NCBI GenBank assembly: GCA_029240815.1
Contig: JARDZO010000010.1
Span: 1 to 38,487 of the forward strand
DNA length: 38,487 nt
Direction of reading: 5' to 3'
Source: Brevibacillus sp.
Lineage (GTDB): Bacteria > Bacillota > Bacilli > Brevibacillales > Brevibacillaceae
Below, piece after piece: positions 15,992-24,904 of this stretch. Position 1 is the first letter of the stretch, and each line of letters starts with the position of its first letter. A model generated the notes under the pieces. That model was not told the origin of the DNA. It searched no databases and saw only the letters and a program-made list of their open reading frames with translations. Both the position numbers and the translations under genes were made by a program.

Positions 15992-16636
15992 TTACAGTCG
16001 ATTGTTTAAAGGTCGTATGGAGGAAGGTGTTGTGGAGGGCCGCAGAGAGCGACGAGGAAGCTTCCAGCCACGATAGACAGACACCATTCTGCAGACAATA
16101 ATGGCGATGAACAGCGCATACATCTCAGGTACAGAGGTCGCCCATTTTAGGCCGACAGCCACTCCAGCGACCATCGCCCATACGGCGTAGATTTCTTCTT
16201 TGAAAACAAGCGGTTTGCGGCCAGCGAGAACATCGCGGATGATACCGCCACCGATTCCGGTCAACACAGCAGCGACAATCGTCGCACTGAGCGGGTAGTT
16301 CATTTGGGTCGCATACATAGCACCCTGAATGGCAAAGGCAGAGAGGCCGACCGCATCGAAAAACAGGCCCCAGCGGTTCCAATAGCCGATATATTTATGG
16401 GGAAGAACAAAGACAATGAACATGGAGACGAGTGCGATGGTAAACAATGTTCCTTGATTCCAAAAGGTAGTAAGTGGAATTCCCAGCAAGATGTTGCGCA
16501 GAATACCCCCACCAAAAGCTGTTGCCATTCCAAGTACGATCACACCCAACAGATCGTACTCTTCCTCCATAGCGATGACAGCGCCACTGATTACAAACGC
16601 GACCGTTCCGATAATATTAAACCATTCCCAAGACAT
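15992..16636 (-). CDS. TRIC/UPF0126-family membrane protein
   Basis: A 214-residue polytopic membrane protein with about seven transmembrane helices and the two Gly-rich signatures of this duplicated family, GGGILRNILLG and GGGIIRDVLAGRKP. Prokaryotic members are trimeric cation channels related to TRIC proteins; the transported ion in this organism is not known. ATG 16636 has only a weak site (TAGG, 7 nt upstream). It follows the HAD phosphatase gene by 22 bp in the same direction, so the two are probably co-transcribed. A terminator follows at once. Confidence 0.88.
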   Translation of the reverse strand: MSWEWFNIIGTVAFVISGAVIAMEEEYDLLGVIVLGMATAFGGGILRNILLGIPLTTFWNQGTLFTIALVSMFIVFVLPHKYIGYWNRWGLFFDAVGLSAFAIQGAMYATQMNYPLSATIVAAVLTGIGGGIIRDVLAGRKPLVFKEEIYAVWAMVAGVAVGLKWATSVPEMYALFIAIIVCRMVSVYRGWKLPRRSLRPSTTPSSIRPLNNRL

Positions 16637-16658
16637 GCAAAAACCTACATCCTTCCTT

Positions 16659-17432
16659 CTAGATCAGACCAAGTTGTGTTAAACCATGATGAATGCCGTC
16701 ATCGTCGACATGACGAGTCATGCTATTGGCAAATGGCTTCAGCTCTTCGTGCGCGTTCCCCATTGCGACTCCCATCCCGACATAGGAAAGCATTTCCTTG
16801 TCATTCAGTCCGTCTCCAAATGCGACGGCCTCGTCAGGGCTGTAACCGAAATAGCGCAGGGTCGCTTCAATGCCTCGAGCCTTCGAACCGTTCGGTGGCA
16901 AAACGTCCAATACATGTTTGTGCCAACGGACATAGGAGACTTCATGAAATCGCCCTACATACGGATCTTGTTCCTCTGCGTTGCAATAGAGAAAGGCTTG
17001 ATAGATCGGAGCTTCCTCCCAATAACGATGCCGGTGAGATGGTGCTGGCAAGCGTAAAGAGTCGAACGATTCGATCACGTGCGGATGATCCATCACATTC
17101 GCGTAGCAGCTGTCAGCACTCAGGAAAACCATCGGATGTTGATTCCCATCCGCCATGCCTTCCAGCTTCGCCAATGTCGCAATGTCAAAAGGCGTGTGGT
17201 GGATGACGTTTCCTTTGCTCACGGCATAGGAGCCATTGAAGCTCACAAAGGTATCAATGTCGAGTTGCTGTGCAATGGGCAACAGATGGTAGGGGGAACG
17301 GCCAGTGGCGATTGCGACTTGCACGCCGTTTTGCTTCAACCGTTGGACGGCATCCACGGTTGCTGAAGGAATGACGTGCTTGGTATTTAGCAAGGTGCCA
17401 TCAATGTCAAAAAAGACAATTTTGTACGTCAT
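16659..17432 (-). CDS. Cof-type HAD-superfamily phosphatase
   Basis: A 257-residue cytosolic phosphatase of HAD subfamily IIB. Motif I is FFDIDGTLL with nucleophile Asp9 and acid/base Asp11, motif II is IATGRSP, and motif IV is VAFGDGLNDKEML. The cap domain (about 85-190) follows the Cof/YkrA pattern. Such enzymes hydrolyse small sugar phosphates, flavin precursors or similar metabolites, and the substrate cannot be read from sequence. ATG 17432 has AGAGG about 7 nt upstream. It forms a likely two-gene unit with the TRIC-like protein. Confidence 0.9.
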   Translation of the reverse strand: MTYKIVFFDIDGTLLNTKHVIPSATVDAVQRLKQNGVQVAIATGRSPYHLLPIAQQLDIDTFVSFNGSYAVSKGNVIHHTPFDIATLAKLEGMADGNQHPMVFLSADSCYANVMDHPHVIESFDSLRLPAPSHRHRYWEEAPIYQAFLYCNAEEQDPYVGRFHEVSYVRWHKHVLDVLPPNGSKARGIEATLRYFGYSPDEAVAFGDGLNDKEMLSYVGMGVAMGNAHEELKPFANSMTRHVDDDGIHHGLTQLGLI

Positions 17433-17517
17433 TTCTGTTTCCTCTCCACTCTTTCTCTGTAAGAATCATTGTTTTGCAGAACCTGGTTGATAAAATTTTT
17501 TTGCACACAAAAATAGA

Positions 17518-17549
17518 AAAAGGAATGTCGAGAAAAAGACATTCCTTTT
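17518..17549 (-). terminator. Terminator of the msmX gene
   Basis: A perfect 12-bp stem: AAAAGGAATGTC at 17518-17529 with GACATTCCTTTT at 17538-17549. On the minus strand it is followed by a T-rich run. It lies 11 bp after the ATPase gene stop. Confidence 0.85.
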
Positions 17550-17559
17550 CACTTTGCTA

Positions 17560-18675
17560 TTAGAATACAGCCAGTTCTGTCTCGCTGTCAAATACATGAC
17601 ATTTGGACAAATCCATTCCTAGTTTTACTGTCATACGGGGCTTTATGCCTTCCCTGGCATCTACACGAGCGACCATTTGGGTGTTGCCAATATTATGAAA
17701 GTAAACATATAACTCTGAACCCATATTTTCTACAACGTCCACTTCTGCATGCAGAAAGCTCTCGAAAGGATTGGCTTCCATGAATTGGGTGTCACTGTAC
17801 AAATCTTCGGGGCGAATCCCGAAAATAACGGGTTTATTTACGTACCCATGGTCTCGTAAATATTTGGCTTTGTCATCAGGGAAGGCGACTTGAATATGAT
17901 CACATTCGAAAATGAGCTTACCTTCCATCTCCACGACACTACCCTTAATAAAGTTCATCGCAGGGGAGCCGATGAAGCTGGCGACAAACAAGTTAACCGG
18001 GTGATTGTAGATCTCAGTCGGTGTCGCCACCTGCTGGATCAATCCGTCTTTCATTACGACGATGCGGTCTCCCATAGTCATTGCCTCGGTCTGGTCGTGC
18101 GTGACGTAGACGATGGTCGTGTTTAATCGTTGGTGCAGCTTTAGTATTTCTGTCCGCATCTGCACCCGCAGCTTGGCGTCGAGATTGGACAGCGGTTCAT
18201 CCATGAGAAACACCTGAGGCTCACGTACGATTGCGCGTCCGAGTGCGACCCGTTGCCGTTGACCACCCGACAATGCTTTTGGTTTACGGTCAAGCAGATG
18301 AGATATGTCCAAAATGCGAGCTGCTTCCTGAATGCGTGTCTCAATTTCTGTTTTTGAAAATTTGCGCAATTTCAAGCCGAATGCCATGTTTTCGTACACA
18401 TTCATATGGGGATAGAGGGCGTAGCTCTGAAACACCATCGCGATGTCCCGATCTTTGGGCGCGACATCATTGACTCGTCTGTCTCCGATGTACATGTCAC
18501 CTTCCGATATTTCTTCCAATCCTGCAATCATCCGTAACGTTGTTGATTTCCCGCACCCGGATGGGCCAACCAAAACGAGAAATTCCCGGTCTTGAATTTC
18601 CAGATGAAAGTCGTTTACGGCCGTGACGTTGTTTCCGTAATTTTTATAAATGTGGTTGAGCGTTACCTTTGCCAT
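17560..18675 (-). CDS. msmX: MsmX/UgpC-type multi-sugar ABC transporter ATP-binding protein
   Basis: A 371-residue ABC ATPase of the CUT1 sugar importer class. It has Walker A GPSGCGKST, the Q-loop MVFQSYALYPHM, signature LSGGQRQRVALGRA, Walker B VFLMDEPLSNLD and H-loop YVTHDQTEA, followed by a C-terminal TOBE/regulatory region (about 235-371). MsmX of B. subtilis energises several sugar importers that lack their own ATPase. That role fits here because no binding protein or permease genes are adjacent. ATG 18675 has AGGAGGTG 8 nt upstream. The PucR-like regulator gene lies 112 bp upstream in the same direction, an arrangement that I recall from the B. subtilis yxkF-msmX locus. Confidence 0.92.
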   Translation of the reverse strand: MAKVTLNHIYKNYGNNVTAVNDFHLEIQDREFLVLVGPSGCGKSTTLRMIAGLEEISEGDMYIGDRRVNDVAPKDRDIAMVFQSYALYPHMNVYENMAFGLKLRKFSKTEIETRIQEAARILDISHLLDRKPKALSGGQRQRVALGRAIVREPQVFLMDEPLSNLDAKLRVQMRTEILKLHQRLNTTIVYVTHDQTEAMTMGDRIVVMKDGLIQQVATPTEIYNHPVNLFVASFIGSPAMNFIKGSVVEMEGKLIFECDHIQVAFPDDKAKYLRDHGYVNKPVIFGIRPEDLYSDTQFMEANPFESFLHAEVDVVENMGSELYVYFHNIGNTQMVARVDAREGIKPRMTVKLGMDLSKCHVFDSETELAVF

Positions 18676-18787
18676 TTATTCGGCACCTCCTCGACTTAGT
18701 GAAGGGAGTAATCGCAAGGATGTTTGTCTAGTATGGTATCAATCAGACCCCGATGGCCTCTACGGTCAAATTGCACGAATTGTTTGA

Positions 18788-19804
18788 TCAATTTTGCCGA
18801 AAAAGGAGGAACAGCTTCAGCAGAACGGCGTGCGAAAACTGCCTGGGATCCAGTCCTGTCTGTTCGGTGAGCTTGTCCAGCCTATACAAGAGGGTATTTC
18901 GGTGCAAATAAAGCTGACGAGACGTATCACTGATGTTCAATTGACAGCGAAAGAGCGTTTCGAGCGTTTCGATTTGTTCCTCTGTCAATGGATGAGCGGT
19001 TATTTCAGATTGGATGCTACGGGCAAGCTGTTTTGAGGTCTCTGTGGGTAAGGTGGTAGCCCATTGCTCCAGCGGGTAGTGCCAGATTCCAGCGACCATC
19101 ACTCGTGGACGAAATTGTGTCAGGGCATGGGAAAGGGTGAGAAGCTGTCTAAATGCCTTTTCTAGAAGGAGCGGAGTAGCGATCGGCAAACTGACCATGA
19201 GACGGACATGCTCCATTCGCTCATTTGCGATGAGATCGTGCAATCCTGATGCCCATTCGAGATGTTCTTCCGGATCGCTTTGATCTCCAAGCATGGAGAT
19301 GGGGACGAGAAGTAAATAATAGAGATGACCGAGTGGAATGAACGTGAGAGATGTGTGTTCCCCTTTGAAAAAGTCGAGGAGCAATGGCTGCAAGGAAAAC
19401 CAGTCCAAGGTACTCTCGGGCCTACAGCGTTCAACGAGAAAGACTGCTCGTTTTTCACGCCATGACCATTGCTGCTCCAAACGTGATGGAGGGGGCAGGA
19501 GGGAACCGCTGGAGATACTTTGCAACCAGGTAGAAACCTGATCTGTGAGGGACACCTCGGATTTTGATGATGCCGGGGAGAAAAAAAGACCGAGCAGGGC
19601 ACGTGCAGAAGCATGCCAAGAAGCACTCTCGATCAAAACAAACGAGACCGTGGTGCCCTCCTCCGCAACAGCTACAAGCTCCCAACCTTTTTGCTCCTGC
19701 TCGTGCCGAATCCGTTCCGCTTCGCTCGGTGAGGCCTGCATATACACAATCGGCAGACCTGTTTCCTGCCGAATGCGCGCTGCGTGATTGATCCATTGTT
19801 CCAT
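18788..19804 (-). CDS. PucR/CdaR-type transcriptional regulator
   Basis: A 338-residue protein ending in a PucR C-terminal helix-turn-helix (HTH_30): LETLFRCQLNISDTSRQL then YLHRNTLLYRLDKL, about residues 284-317. The N-terminal part does not match a sensor domain that I can name. ATG 19804 has GGAGG 7 nt upstream. It precedes msmX in the same direction and resembles yxkF next to msmX in B. subtilis. Control of msmX or sugar uptake is an inference from that position only. Confidence 0.82.
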   Translation of the reverse strand: MEQWINHAARIRQETGLPIVYMQASPSEAERIRHEQEQKGWELVAVAEEGTTVSFVLIESASWHASARALLGLFFSPASSKSEVSLTDQVSTWLQSISSGSLLPPPSRLEQQWSWREKRAVFLVERCRPESTLDWFSLQPLLLDFFKGEHTSLTFIPLGHLYYLLLVPISMLGDQSDPEEHLEWASGLHDLIANERMEHVRLMVSLPIATPLLLEKAFRQLLTLSHALTQFRPRVMVAGIWHYPLEQWATTLPTETSKQLARSIQSEITAHPLTEEQIETLETLFRCQLNISDTSRQLYLHRNTLLYRLDKLTEQTGLDPRQFSHAVLLKLFLLFRQN

Positions 19805-19848
19805 GTCGGCGCCTCCGTCTCACACTTGTGAAATACTTCCATTATACC

Positions 19849-20760
19849 TTAGTCAAGCGCAAGTGTGGCAGAAGCTTCCTGGAATGGGGAGGATGCTGCT
19901 GCTTTTTGTCCATGTTCGATGAAGGTAGCTCCGGCAAGCGTATGCAACGTTATTTCCGGACGGGAACGCAAGCGTACGTTCAGACCTGTCTGGCCCAATC
20001 CTTCACTGATGTAAAAGGGACGACCATCGACTTGATGCAATCCTTTGACCATGTTCAGCTTTGGCAGCTTGCCCATCTTGGCCAGATGAAAAGGGCGAGG
20101 CCAGTGTATTTGTCCGCCGTGAAAATGACCGGACAGTAAATAATCGTAAGGGAAGTCTTTCATGTGTAACACCACATTAGGATCGTGAGTGAGTACTAAT
20201 CGAGCACCCGTTTCAGGAACTTTTTGGAATGACTTGGCCAACTGGCTATGTCCTGTAGAGAAATTATCTACCCCAATGATGTGCAATTCCTGGCCCTGAT
20301 GGCAAATCGTTTCGTGCTGATTGATCAGGACACGACAACCGATCCGCTCAAGCTCGGTTTTGAGCAAGGCTAGCTTTGGTGGCGACAAGACGTAATCGTG
20401 ATTGCCAAATACGACGTAAGTGCCGAGAGCCGGTTGAAGGGTCATGACTGTTTCGACATATTGAACAGCTTTGGGAATGTTTTTTTGCCGATCCAATAGG
20501 TCACCGGTAATAGCAATCAGATCGATAGTGCGATCCGAAAAATCTTCAACGATTTTGGAAGCTTGTACCGATAAATTTTCCATGTGCAAGTCTGAAAGGT
20601 GCAAGATGGACAGCGGCTCCCAATGGGCAGGATCAGGTAGCCGGCGAGAAGGTTGAAGCGGAATGGATACATAATAGGTATGAACATCAAATGTATTGCG
20701 GTAAGCGCGAATGAGCAACAGGGCAATCGCCACTGCAAGGATCAGCCATAAGATTTGCAT
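19849..20760 (-). CDS. Membrane-anchored metallophosphoesterase (YkuE/YaeI-like)
   Basis: A 303-residue protein with an N-terminal membrane helix (LWLILAVAIALLLIRAY) and a calcineurin-like phosphoesterase domain. All metal-binding motifs are present: DLH (Asp57, His59), GDLLD (Asp87), GNHD (Asn120, His121), LTHDP, and GHFHGG. The single N-terminal anchor suggests action at the membrane. Related proteins include YkuE and the lipid A precursor pyrophosphatase homologue YaeI; a phospholipid- or wall-linked substrate is possible but not shown. ATG 20760 has AAAGGAG about 7 nt upstream. It is divergent from acsA and may be co-transcribed with the regulator 44 bp downstream. Confidence 0.88.
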   Translation of the reverse strand: MQILWLILAVAIALLLIRAYRNTFDVHTYYVSIPLQPSRRLPDPAHWEPLSILHLSDLHMENLSVQASKIVEDFSDRTIDLIAITGDLLDRQKNIPKAVQYVETVMTLQPALGTYVVFGNHDYVLSPPKLALLKTELERIGCRVLINQHETICHQGQELHIIGVDNFSTGHSQLAKSFQKVPETGARLVLTHDPNVVLHMKDFPYDYLLSGHFHGGQIHWPRPFHLAKMGKLPKLNMVKGLHQVDGRPFYISEGLGQTGLNVRLRSRPEITLHTLAGATFIEHGQKAAASSPFQEASATLALD

Positions 20761-20917
20761 GTGCCATCTCCTTTATGATGTGAGTAACGTTCATTATACT
20801 AGATTTATTCCTGCTCTGAATAAGTAGGTTATTGGCAGGAGGAATTTCAGAAAAAGTGCAGAAATATTATGAAAGTTGAATGAAAAAGAATCCATTGGAG
20901 TCTAGGAGAGTGAAAGC

Positions 20918-22633
20918 ATGAACGTGGAAAAAATTCCGGCGACGGATGGTCGGTTCAATCTGAACAATTACGACGAAGTCTACGCTAACTTTGATTGGGC
21001 TGAAGTGGAAAAACAGTTCACCTGGCATGAAACAGGCAAGGTGAATGTGGCATATGAAGCAATTGACCGTCATGTTTTGACTGATCGAAAAGATAAAACC
21101 GCCCTGATATACAGCGATTTGACTCGTGATGAGAGCTATACGTTTGCTCAGCTGAGCGAGCTGTCCAATAAGTTTGGGAACGTGCTGCGCGGGCTAGGAA
21201 TTGCTAAGGGAGACCGCGTATTTGTCTTTATGCCTCGTACGCCAGAGCTTTATGTAAGCGTTTTAGGTACACTAAAAGTAGGTGCGATCGTAGGCCCGAT
21301 GTTTGAAGCATTTATGGAAGCAGCCGTACGAGATCGTCTCGAAAACAGCGAAGCCGTAGCGATCGTGACGACTCCTGCCTTGCTACCACGCATCCCAGTA
21401 TCAGAATTGCCTGCTCTCAAACACGTGATTGTCGTTGGTTCCAAGGACGCGCTGAATGAAGGGCTGATTAGCTTTGAAGCGGCAATGGCCGAAGCCTCAT
21501 CCGACTTTGAAATCGAGTGGGTTGACCGCGAAGACGGAATGATCCTCCATTATACGTCTGGTTCCACAGGCAAACCAAAAGGCGTCCTGCACGTACACAA
21601 TGCGATGATTCAGCACTACCAAACAGGAAAATGGGTGCTAGACCTGCAAGAGGACGATGTGTATTGGTGCACGGCTGACCCAGGCTGGGTAACAGGTACC
21701 GCTTACGGTATCTTTTCTCCTTGGTTGAACGGCGTAACAAACGTTGTGCGTGGTGGCCGCTTCACTCCAGAATCATGGTATGAAACGGTTGAAAAATATA
21801 AAGTGAGTGTCTGGTACAGCGCACCTACATCTTTCCGCATGCTGATGGGTGCTGGTGACGAGCTGGTCAAAAAATACGACTTCTCTCACCTGCGACATGT
21901 TTTGAGTGTAGGCGAGCCGCTCAATCCAGAAGTCGTTTACTGGGGAATGCGGGTCTTCCAGCATCGGATTCATGACACATGGTGGATGACAGAGACCGGC
22001 GGCCAAACGATCTGTAACTACAAGAGCATGCCAATCAAGCCAGGGTCGATGGGCAAGCCAATTCCAGGTGTCTACGCATCGATCATCGATGATCAAGGAA
22101 ATGAGCTGCCGCCAAACCGCATGGGGAACTTGGCTGTAAAAGTCGGTTGGCCGGCGATGATGAGACAGATCTGGAACAACCCTGCGAAATACCAAGAGTA
22201 TTTCCACATTCCAGGCTGGTACGTATCTGGAGACTCGGCTTACAAGGACGAAGAAGGCTACTTCTGGTTCCAAGGCCGTATTGATGACGTTATCAATACG
22301 TCGGGTGAGCGTGTAGGTCCATTTGAGGTTGAAAGCAAGCTGGTGGAACATCCTGCAGTAGCGGAAGCAGGTGTAATCGGCAAGCCGGATCCAGTCCGCG
22401 GAGAGATCATCAAGGCATTCATCTCGTTGCGTGCCGGATACGAGCCAAGTGAAGAGCTGATGGAGGAAATCCGCAAGTTTGTCAAAGAAGGACTGGCTGC
22501 TCATGCTGCACCGCGTGAGATCGAATTCCGCGACAAGCTTCCGAAGACTCGCTCAGGTAAAATTATGCGCCGCGTCCTGAAGGCGTGGGAGCTCGGACTA
22601 CCGACAGGCGACCTGTCCACAATGGAAGACTAA
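20918..22633 (+). CDS. acsA: Acetyl-CoA synthetase (AMP-forming)
   Basis: A 571-residue enzyme, almost exactly the length of B. subtilis AcsA. It converts acetate, ATP and CoA into acetyl-CoA. Motifs seen are YTSGSTGKPKGV near residue 212, the acetate-pocket and adenylate motif WWMTETGGQ, GWYVSGDSAYKDEEGYFWFQGR, and RSGKIMRR with the catalytic Lys548. In B. subtilis that lysine is acetylated by AcuA to switch the enzyme off. The acuABC genes, which lie divergent to acsA in B. subtilis, are not here; a metallophosphoesterase takes that place. ATG 20918 has TAGGAGAG 7-8 nt upstream. A strong terminator follows. Confidence 0.95.
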   Translation: MNVEKIPATDGRFNLNNYDEVYANFDWAEVEKQFTWHETGKVNVAYEAIDRHVLTDRKDKTALIYSDLTRDESYTFAQLSELSNKFGNVLRGLGIAKGDRVFVFMPRTPELYVSVLGTLKVGAIVGPMFEAFMEAAVRDRLENSEAVAIVTTPALLPRIPVSELPALKHVIVVGSKDALNEGLISFEAAMAEASSDFEIEWVDREDGMILHYTSGSTGKPKGVLHVHNAMIQHYQTGKWVLDLQEDDVYWCTADPGWVTGTAYGIFSPWLNGVTNVVRGGRFTPESWYETVEKYKVSVWYSAPTSFRMLMGAGDELVKKYDFSHLRHVLSVGEPLNPEVVYWGMRVFQHRIHDTWWMTETGGQTICNYKSMPIKPGSMGKPIPGVYASIIDDQGNELPPNRMGNLAVKVGWPAMMRQIWNNPAKYQEYFHIPGWYVSGDSAYKDEEGYFWFQGRIDDVINTSGERVGPFEVESKLVEHPAVAEAGVIGKPDPVRGEIIKAFISLRAGYEPSEELMEEIRKFVKEGLAAHAAPREIEFRDKLPKTRSGKIMRRVLKAWELGLPTGDLSTMED

Positions 22634-22647
22634 TCCATAGAATGAGC

Positions 22648-22683
22648 AAAAACCATCTCTGCAAGTAATGGGAGATGGTTTTT
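22648..22683. terminator. Bidirectional terminator between acsA and czcD
   Basis: A perfect 12-bp stem: AAAAACCATCTC at 22648-22659 with GAGATGGTTTTT at 22672-22683. It carries T-runs in both directions and separates convergent genes. Confidence 0.9.
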
Positions 22684-22695
22684 GTCGTTGTGCCA

Positions 22696-23670
22696 CTAAT
22701 GGTCGTGACCGTGGCAATCATGTGGATGATCCGTTCCTGGTTGGTTGCCTTCCTGACAGTGCAGACCATCATGCTGGATGGTAGAATTTTCAATCTGAAT
22801 CGTCGCATGGGTGATCCCAAAATCATGCTGCAACAGGTAGAGAGCTTTCGTCAGGATTGGATAGCTGGGCAAGTCATCCTCGACGATCAGATGGCAGGTT
22901 AACGATTCAAATCCCGAAGTCACAGTCCATACGTGCAGATCATGCACTGCTGTCACTCCACTCAGTTGTTGCAGCTTCTCAGAAATGTGAGTGGTATCGA
23001 GTCGGCTGGGGGCTCCTTCCAGTAAGATATGGACCGATTCTTTGGTCACGCGCCAAGCACTGAGCATGATGAGAATAGCAACGACGATACTGATCAATGG
23101 ATCGGCGATGTACCAGTCAAATGCCCACATCAGAATGCCGCCGAGAATGGCGCCGATCGATCCCAGCAAATCGCCAAGTACATGGAGGTAGGCACTTCGT
23201 ACATTCATGTTTTCTTTGTAGTCTCCCTGCATGAGGACAAAGGCTGCAGCGATGTTGGCCAATAGCCCGATTGTCGCGATCATGATCATCGTCCCGCTTG
23301 CGACCTCCGGCGGATTGAGCAGACGCTGGTACGCCTCCCACAGGATAATCAGGGAGATCACGACGAGGGTCACTCCATTGATGAGTGCAGCCAATATTTC
23401 GAAGCGGTGCATACCGAACGTTTTTTGTGCTGAAGGTGGCCGAGAAGCGAAATGCAGAGCAATCAGACTAAGCAAGAGAGCAGAAGCATCGCTTAGCATG
23501 TGGCCGGCATCTGATAATAGTGCCAGGCTGTTGGTGAGAAAGCCCCCGATAATTTCTACGATCAAAAATAAAGAGATAATCAAGAGAGACACGAGCAATG
23601 CTTGTTTGCTTGCGCCTCTGCCGTGATGATGGTGTCCATGTTCGTGACCATGATCGTGATGATGACCCAT
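22696..23670 (-). CDS. czcD: Cation diffusion facilitator, CzcD-type zinc/cobalt/cadmium exporter
   Basis: A 324-residue inner-membrane antiporter. The His-rich N-terminus (MGHHHDHGHEHGHHHHGRG) and C-terminus (TDHPHDCHGHDH) flank six transmembrane helices. Metal-site motifs are ALLSDAGHMLSDA in helix 2 and SAYLHVLGDLLGS in helix 5, the two H/DxxxD pairs typical of zinc-transporting CDF proteins. A cytosolic domain follows from about 200. ATG 23670 is preferred: GGGAGG lies 7 nt upstream, whereas the in-frame TTG 23685 precedes that site. It follows czcO by 24 bp in one operon, the same gene pair as in B. subtilis. The role is export of excess divalent cation for protons or potassium. Confidence 0.93.
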   Translation of the reverse strand: MGHHHDHGHEHGHHHHGRGASKQALLVSLLIISLFLIVEIIGGFLTNSLALLSDAGHMLSDASALLLSLIALHFASRPPSAQKTFGMHRFEILAALINGVTLVVISLIILWEAYQRLLNPPEVASGTMIMIATIGLLANIAAAFVLMQGDYKENMNVRSAYLHVLGDLLGSIGAILGGILMWAFDWYIADPLISIVVAILIMLSAWRVTKESVHILLEGAPSRLDTTHISEKLQQLSGVTAVHDLHVWTVTSGFESLTCHLIVEDDLPSYPILTKALYLLQHDFGITHATIQIENSTIQHDGLHCQEGNQPGTDHPHDCHGHDH

Positions 23671-23694
23671 ATATATACCTCCCAAACAATAGGA

Positions 23695-24756
23695 TTACGA
23701 ACGAAGATAGTCTGTGATTTCGTTTGCCAGATAGTGAGCATCATGACCGACTCCACCTAGTAGAGCAGACTGACGATTGTACTGCCAAGGCAGACCAAGA
23801 AAGAACAGCCCTGGAGTCGGGGAGACACCACGGTTATGAACGGGACGTCCCTGATCGTCCAGCACTCCCGGTACCTCTAACCATTTGTATCGAGGTCGAT
23901 AACCGGTTGCCCAGATGATATTCGACACATGGGCGGTACGGCCGTCCGCAAAGGTAGCGACACGACCAGATAGAGAAACGGTTCGTGAGGAGAGCTTTAA
24001 TTTCCCTGAGCGAAGCAATTGTCGCAGTTCCTTCTGGTATCCGAAAATAGGATCCGGCAAAGTGTGGTAGAGCTTGCCAAGCCAGGAGGTGACGGGAGCA
24101 GTGAGTATACCTAGCTTGCGCATGTAAGTAAAAATAGTCTTACCCAAAATGGCTAGCGGCAGAAATGTTCGGGACTGCCCCATGGACAAAATAACAGGAT
24201 GTTTTTTTGTAAGCTCGATCGCAATCTGCACACCTGAATTACCTCCGCCTACCACGAGTACCGGACCATCGGAGAGTTGCTGCTCATTCCGATAGGTTGC
24301 CGTGTGCCATTGCACGACATCGTTATCCGCATTCATATGTAGATCTGGCCAATAAGGCTCATGAAAAGGACCTGTGGCGATGACGACAGAACGTGCGTAT
24401 AAAATTCGTTCTGTCGTGTGAACTTGGAAACCTCGAGAGCCTGTTTTCTCCAAGCGTATCACCTCGACTCCAAGTTCGATTGGTAATTGAAAATAGTGAG
24501 CATACTGTTCTAAATAATGAGCAACTTCGTTTTTGTCAGGCAATCCGTGACGTTCCCCGGGGAAGGGCAGTCCAGGCATGTCATTGAACGAGCGAGGCGT
24601 AAACAGAACTAAGGAGTCGTAACGTTCGCGCCAACTCGTTCCTGCGCGCTTGTTTTTTTCCAAAATAATGAAGCGATGGCCTTGCTGTTGTAGATAGTAC
24701 CCAATGGATAATCCGGCTTGGCCTCCACCGATTACGATAACGTCATAGTCGAGCAT
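23695..24756 (-). CDS. czcO: Flavin-dependent monooxygenase-like oxidoreductase, CzcO-type
   Basis: A 353-residue FAD/NAD(P)-binding protein. The N-terminal Rossmann motif is VIVIGGGQAGLSIGYYL, a second nucleotide site is VLVVGGGNSGVQIA (about 172), and IIWATGYRP lies near residue 300, as in flavin-containing monooxygenases. In B. subtilis czcO accompanies czcD and was linked to cation resistance and potassium uptake; the reaction is not established. ATG 24756 has AGGA 7 nt upstream; the in-frame TTG at 24786 has no site. The promoter upstream carries an ArsR/SmtB-like palindrome, which suggests metal-induced expression of both genes. Confidence 0.85.
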   Translation of the reverse strand: MLDYDVIVIGGGQAGLSIGYYLQQQGHRFIILEKNKRAGTSWRERYDSLVLFTPRSFNDMPGLPFPGERHGLPDKNEVAHYLEQYAHYFQLPIELGVEVIRLEKTGSRGFQVHTTERILYARSVVIATGPFHEPYWPDLHMNADNDVVQWHTATYRNEQQLSDGPVLVVGGGNSGVQIAIELTKKHPVILSMGQSRTFLPLAILGKTIFTYMRKLGILTAPVTSWLGKLYHTLPDPIFGYQKELRQLLRSGKLKLSSRTVSLSGRVATFADGRTAHVSNIIWATGYRPRYKWLEVPGVLDDQGRPVHNRGVSPTPGLFFLGLPWQYNRQSALLGGVGHDAHYLANEITDYLRS

Positions 24757-24790
24757 GGGCGTTCCTGCTTTCTTAATCGTTTTCAACTAA

Positions 24791-24818
24791 ATCATACCAG
24801 ATTCAATATAATATTCAA
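24791..24818 (-). promoter_or_regulatory. Probable czcO-czcD promoter
   Basis: On the minus strand TTGAAT (24818-24813) and TATGAT (24796-24791) are spaced by 16 bp, about 35 bp before the czcO start. The -35 lies inside the palindrome at 24813-24832. Confidence 0.6.
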
Positions 24819-24832
24819 GTAATCATTTGAAT
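24813..24832. promoter_or_regulatory. ArsR/SmtB/CzrA-like operator
   Basis: A 20-bp palindrome with arms ATTCAA and TTGAAT and partly symmetric centre GTAATCAT, overlapping the -35 of czcO. Its form resembles operators of zinc-sensing ArsR/SmtB-family repressors such as CzrA and CadC. The cognate repressor gene is not in the window, so identity is inferred from sequence and gene context. Confidence 0.55.
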
Positions 24833-24846
24833 GTTATTGCGAGAAA

Positions 24847-24872
24847 AAGCCGTTGTGAAAAAACAACGGCTT
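24847..24872 (-). terminator. Terminator of the HEXXGH-protein gene
   Basis: AAGCCGTTGT at 24847-24856 pairs with ACAACGGCTT at 24863-24872. On the minus strand the stem is followed by TTTCTC. It lies 32 bp after the stop of the gene at 24905. Confidence 0.75.
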
Positions 24873-24904
24873 GCACGCATTTCGTTTGTAAAACGAGTAA
24901 CCGA

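Noticed and set aside
16304..17206. 300-codon frame opposite the TRIC and HAD genes
   Set aside because: Two well-supported genes occupy the other strand; the translation is rich in Arg/Ser/His and has no domain.
21773..22504. 243-codon frame opposite acsA
   Set aside because: It is the antisense shadow of a highly conserved enzyme gene.
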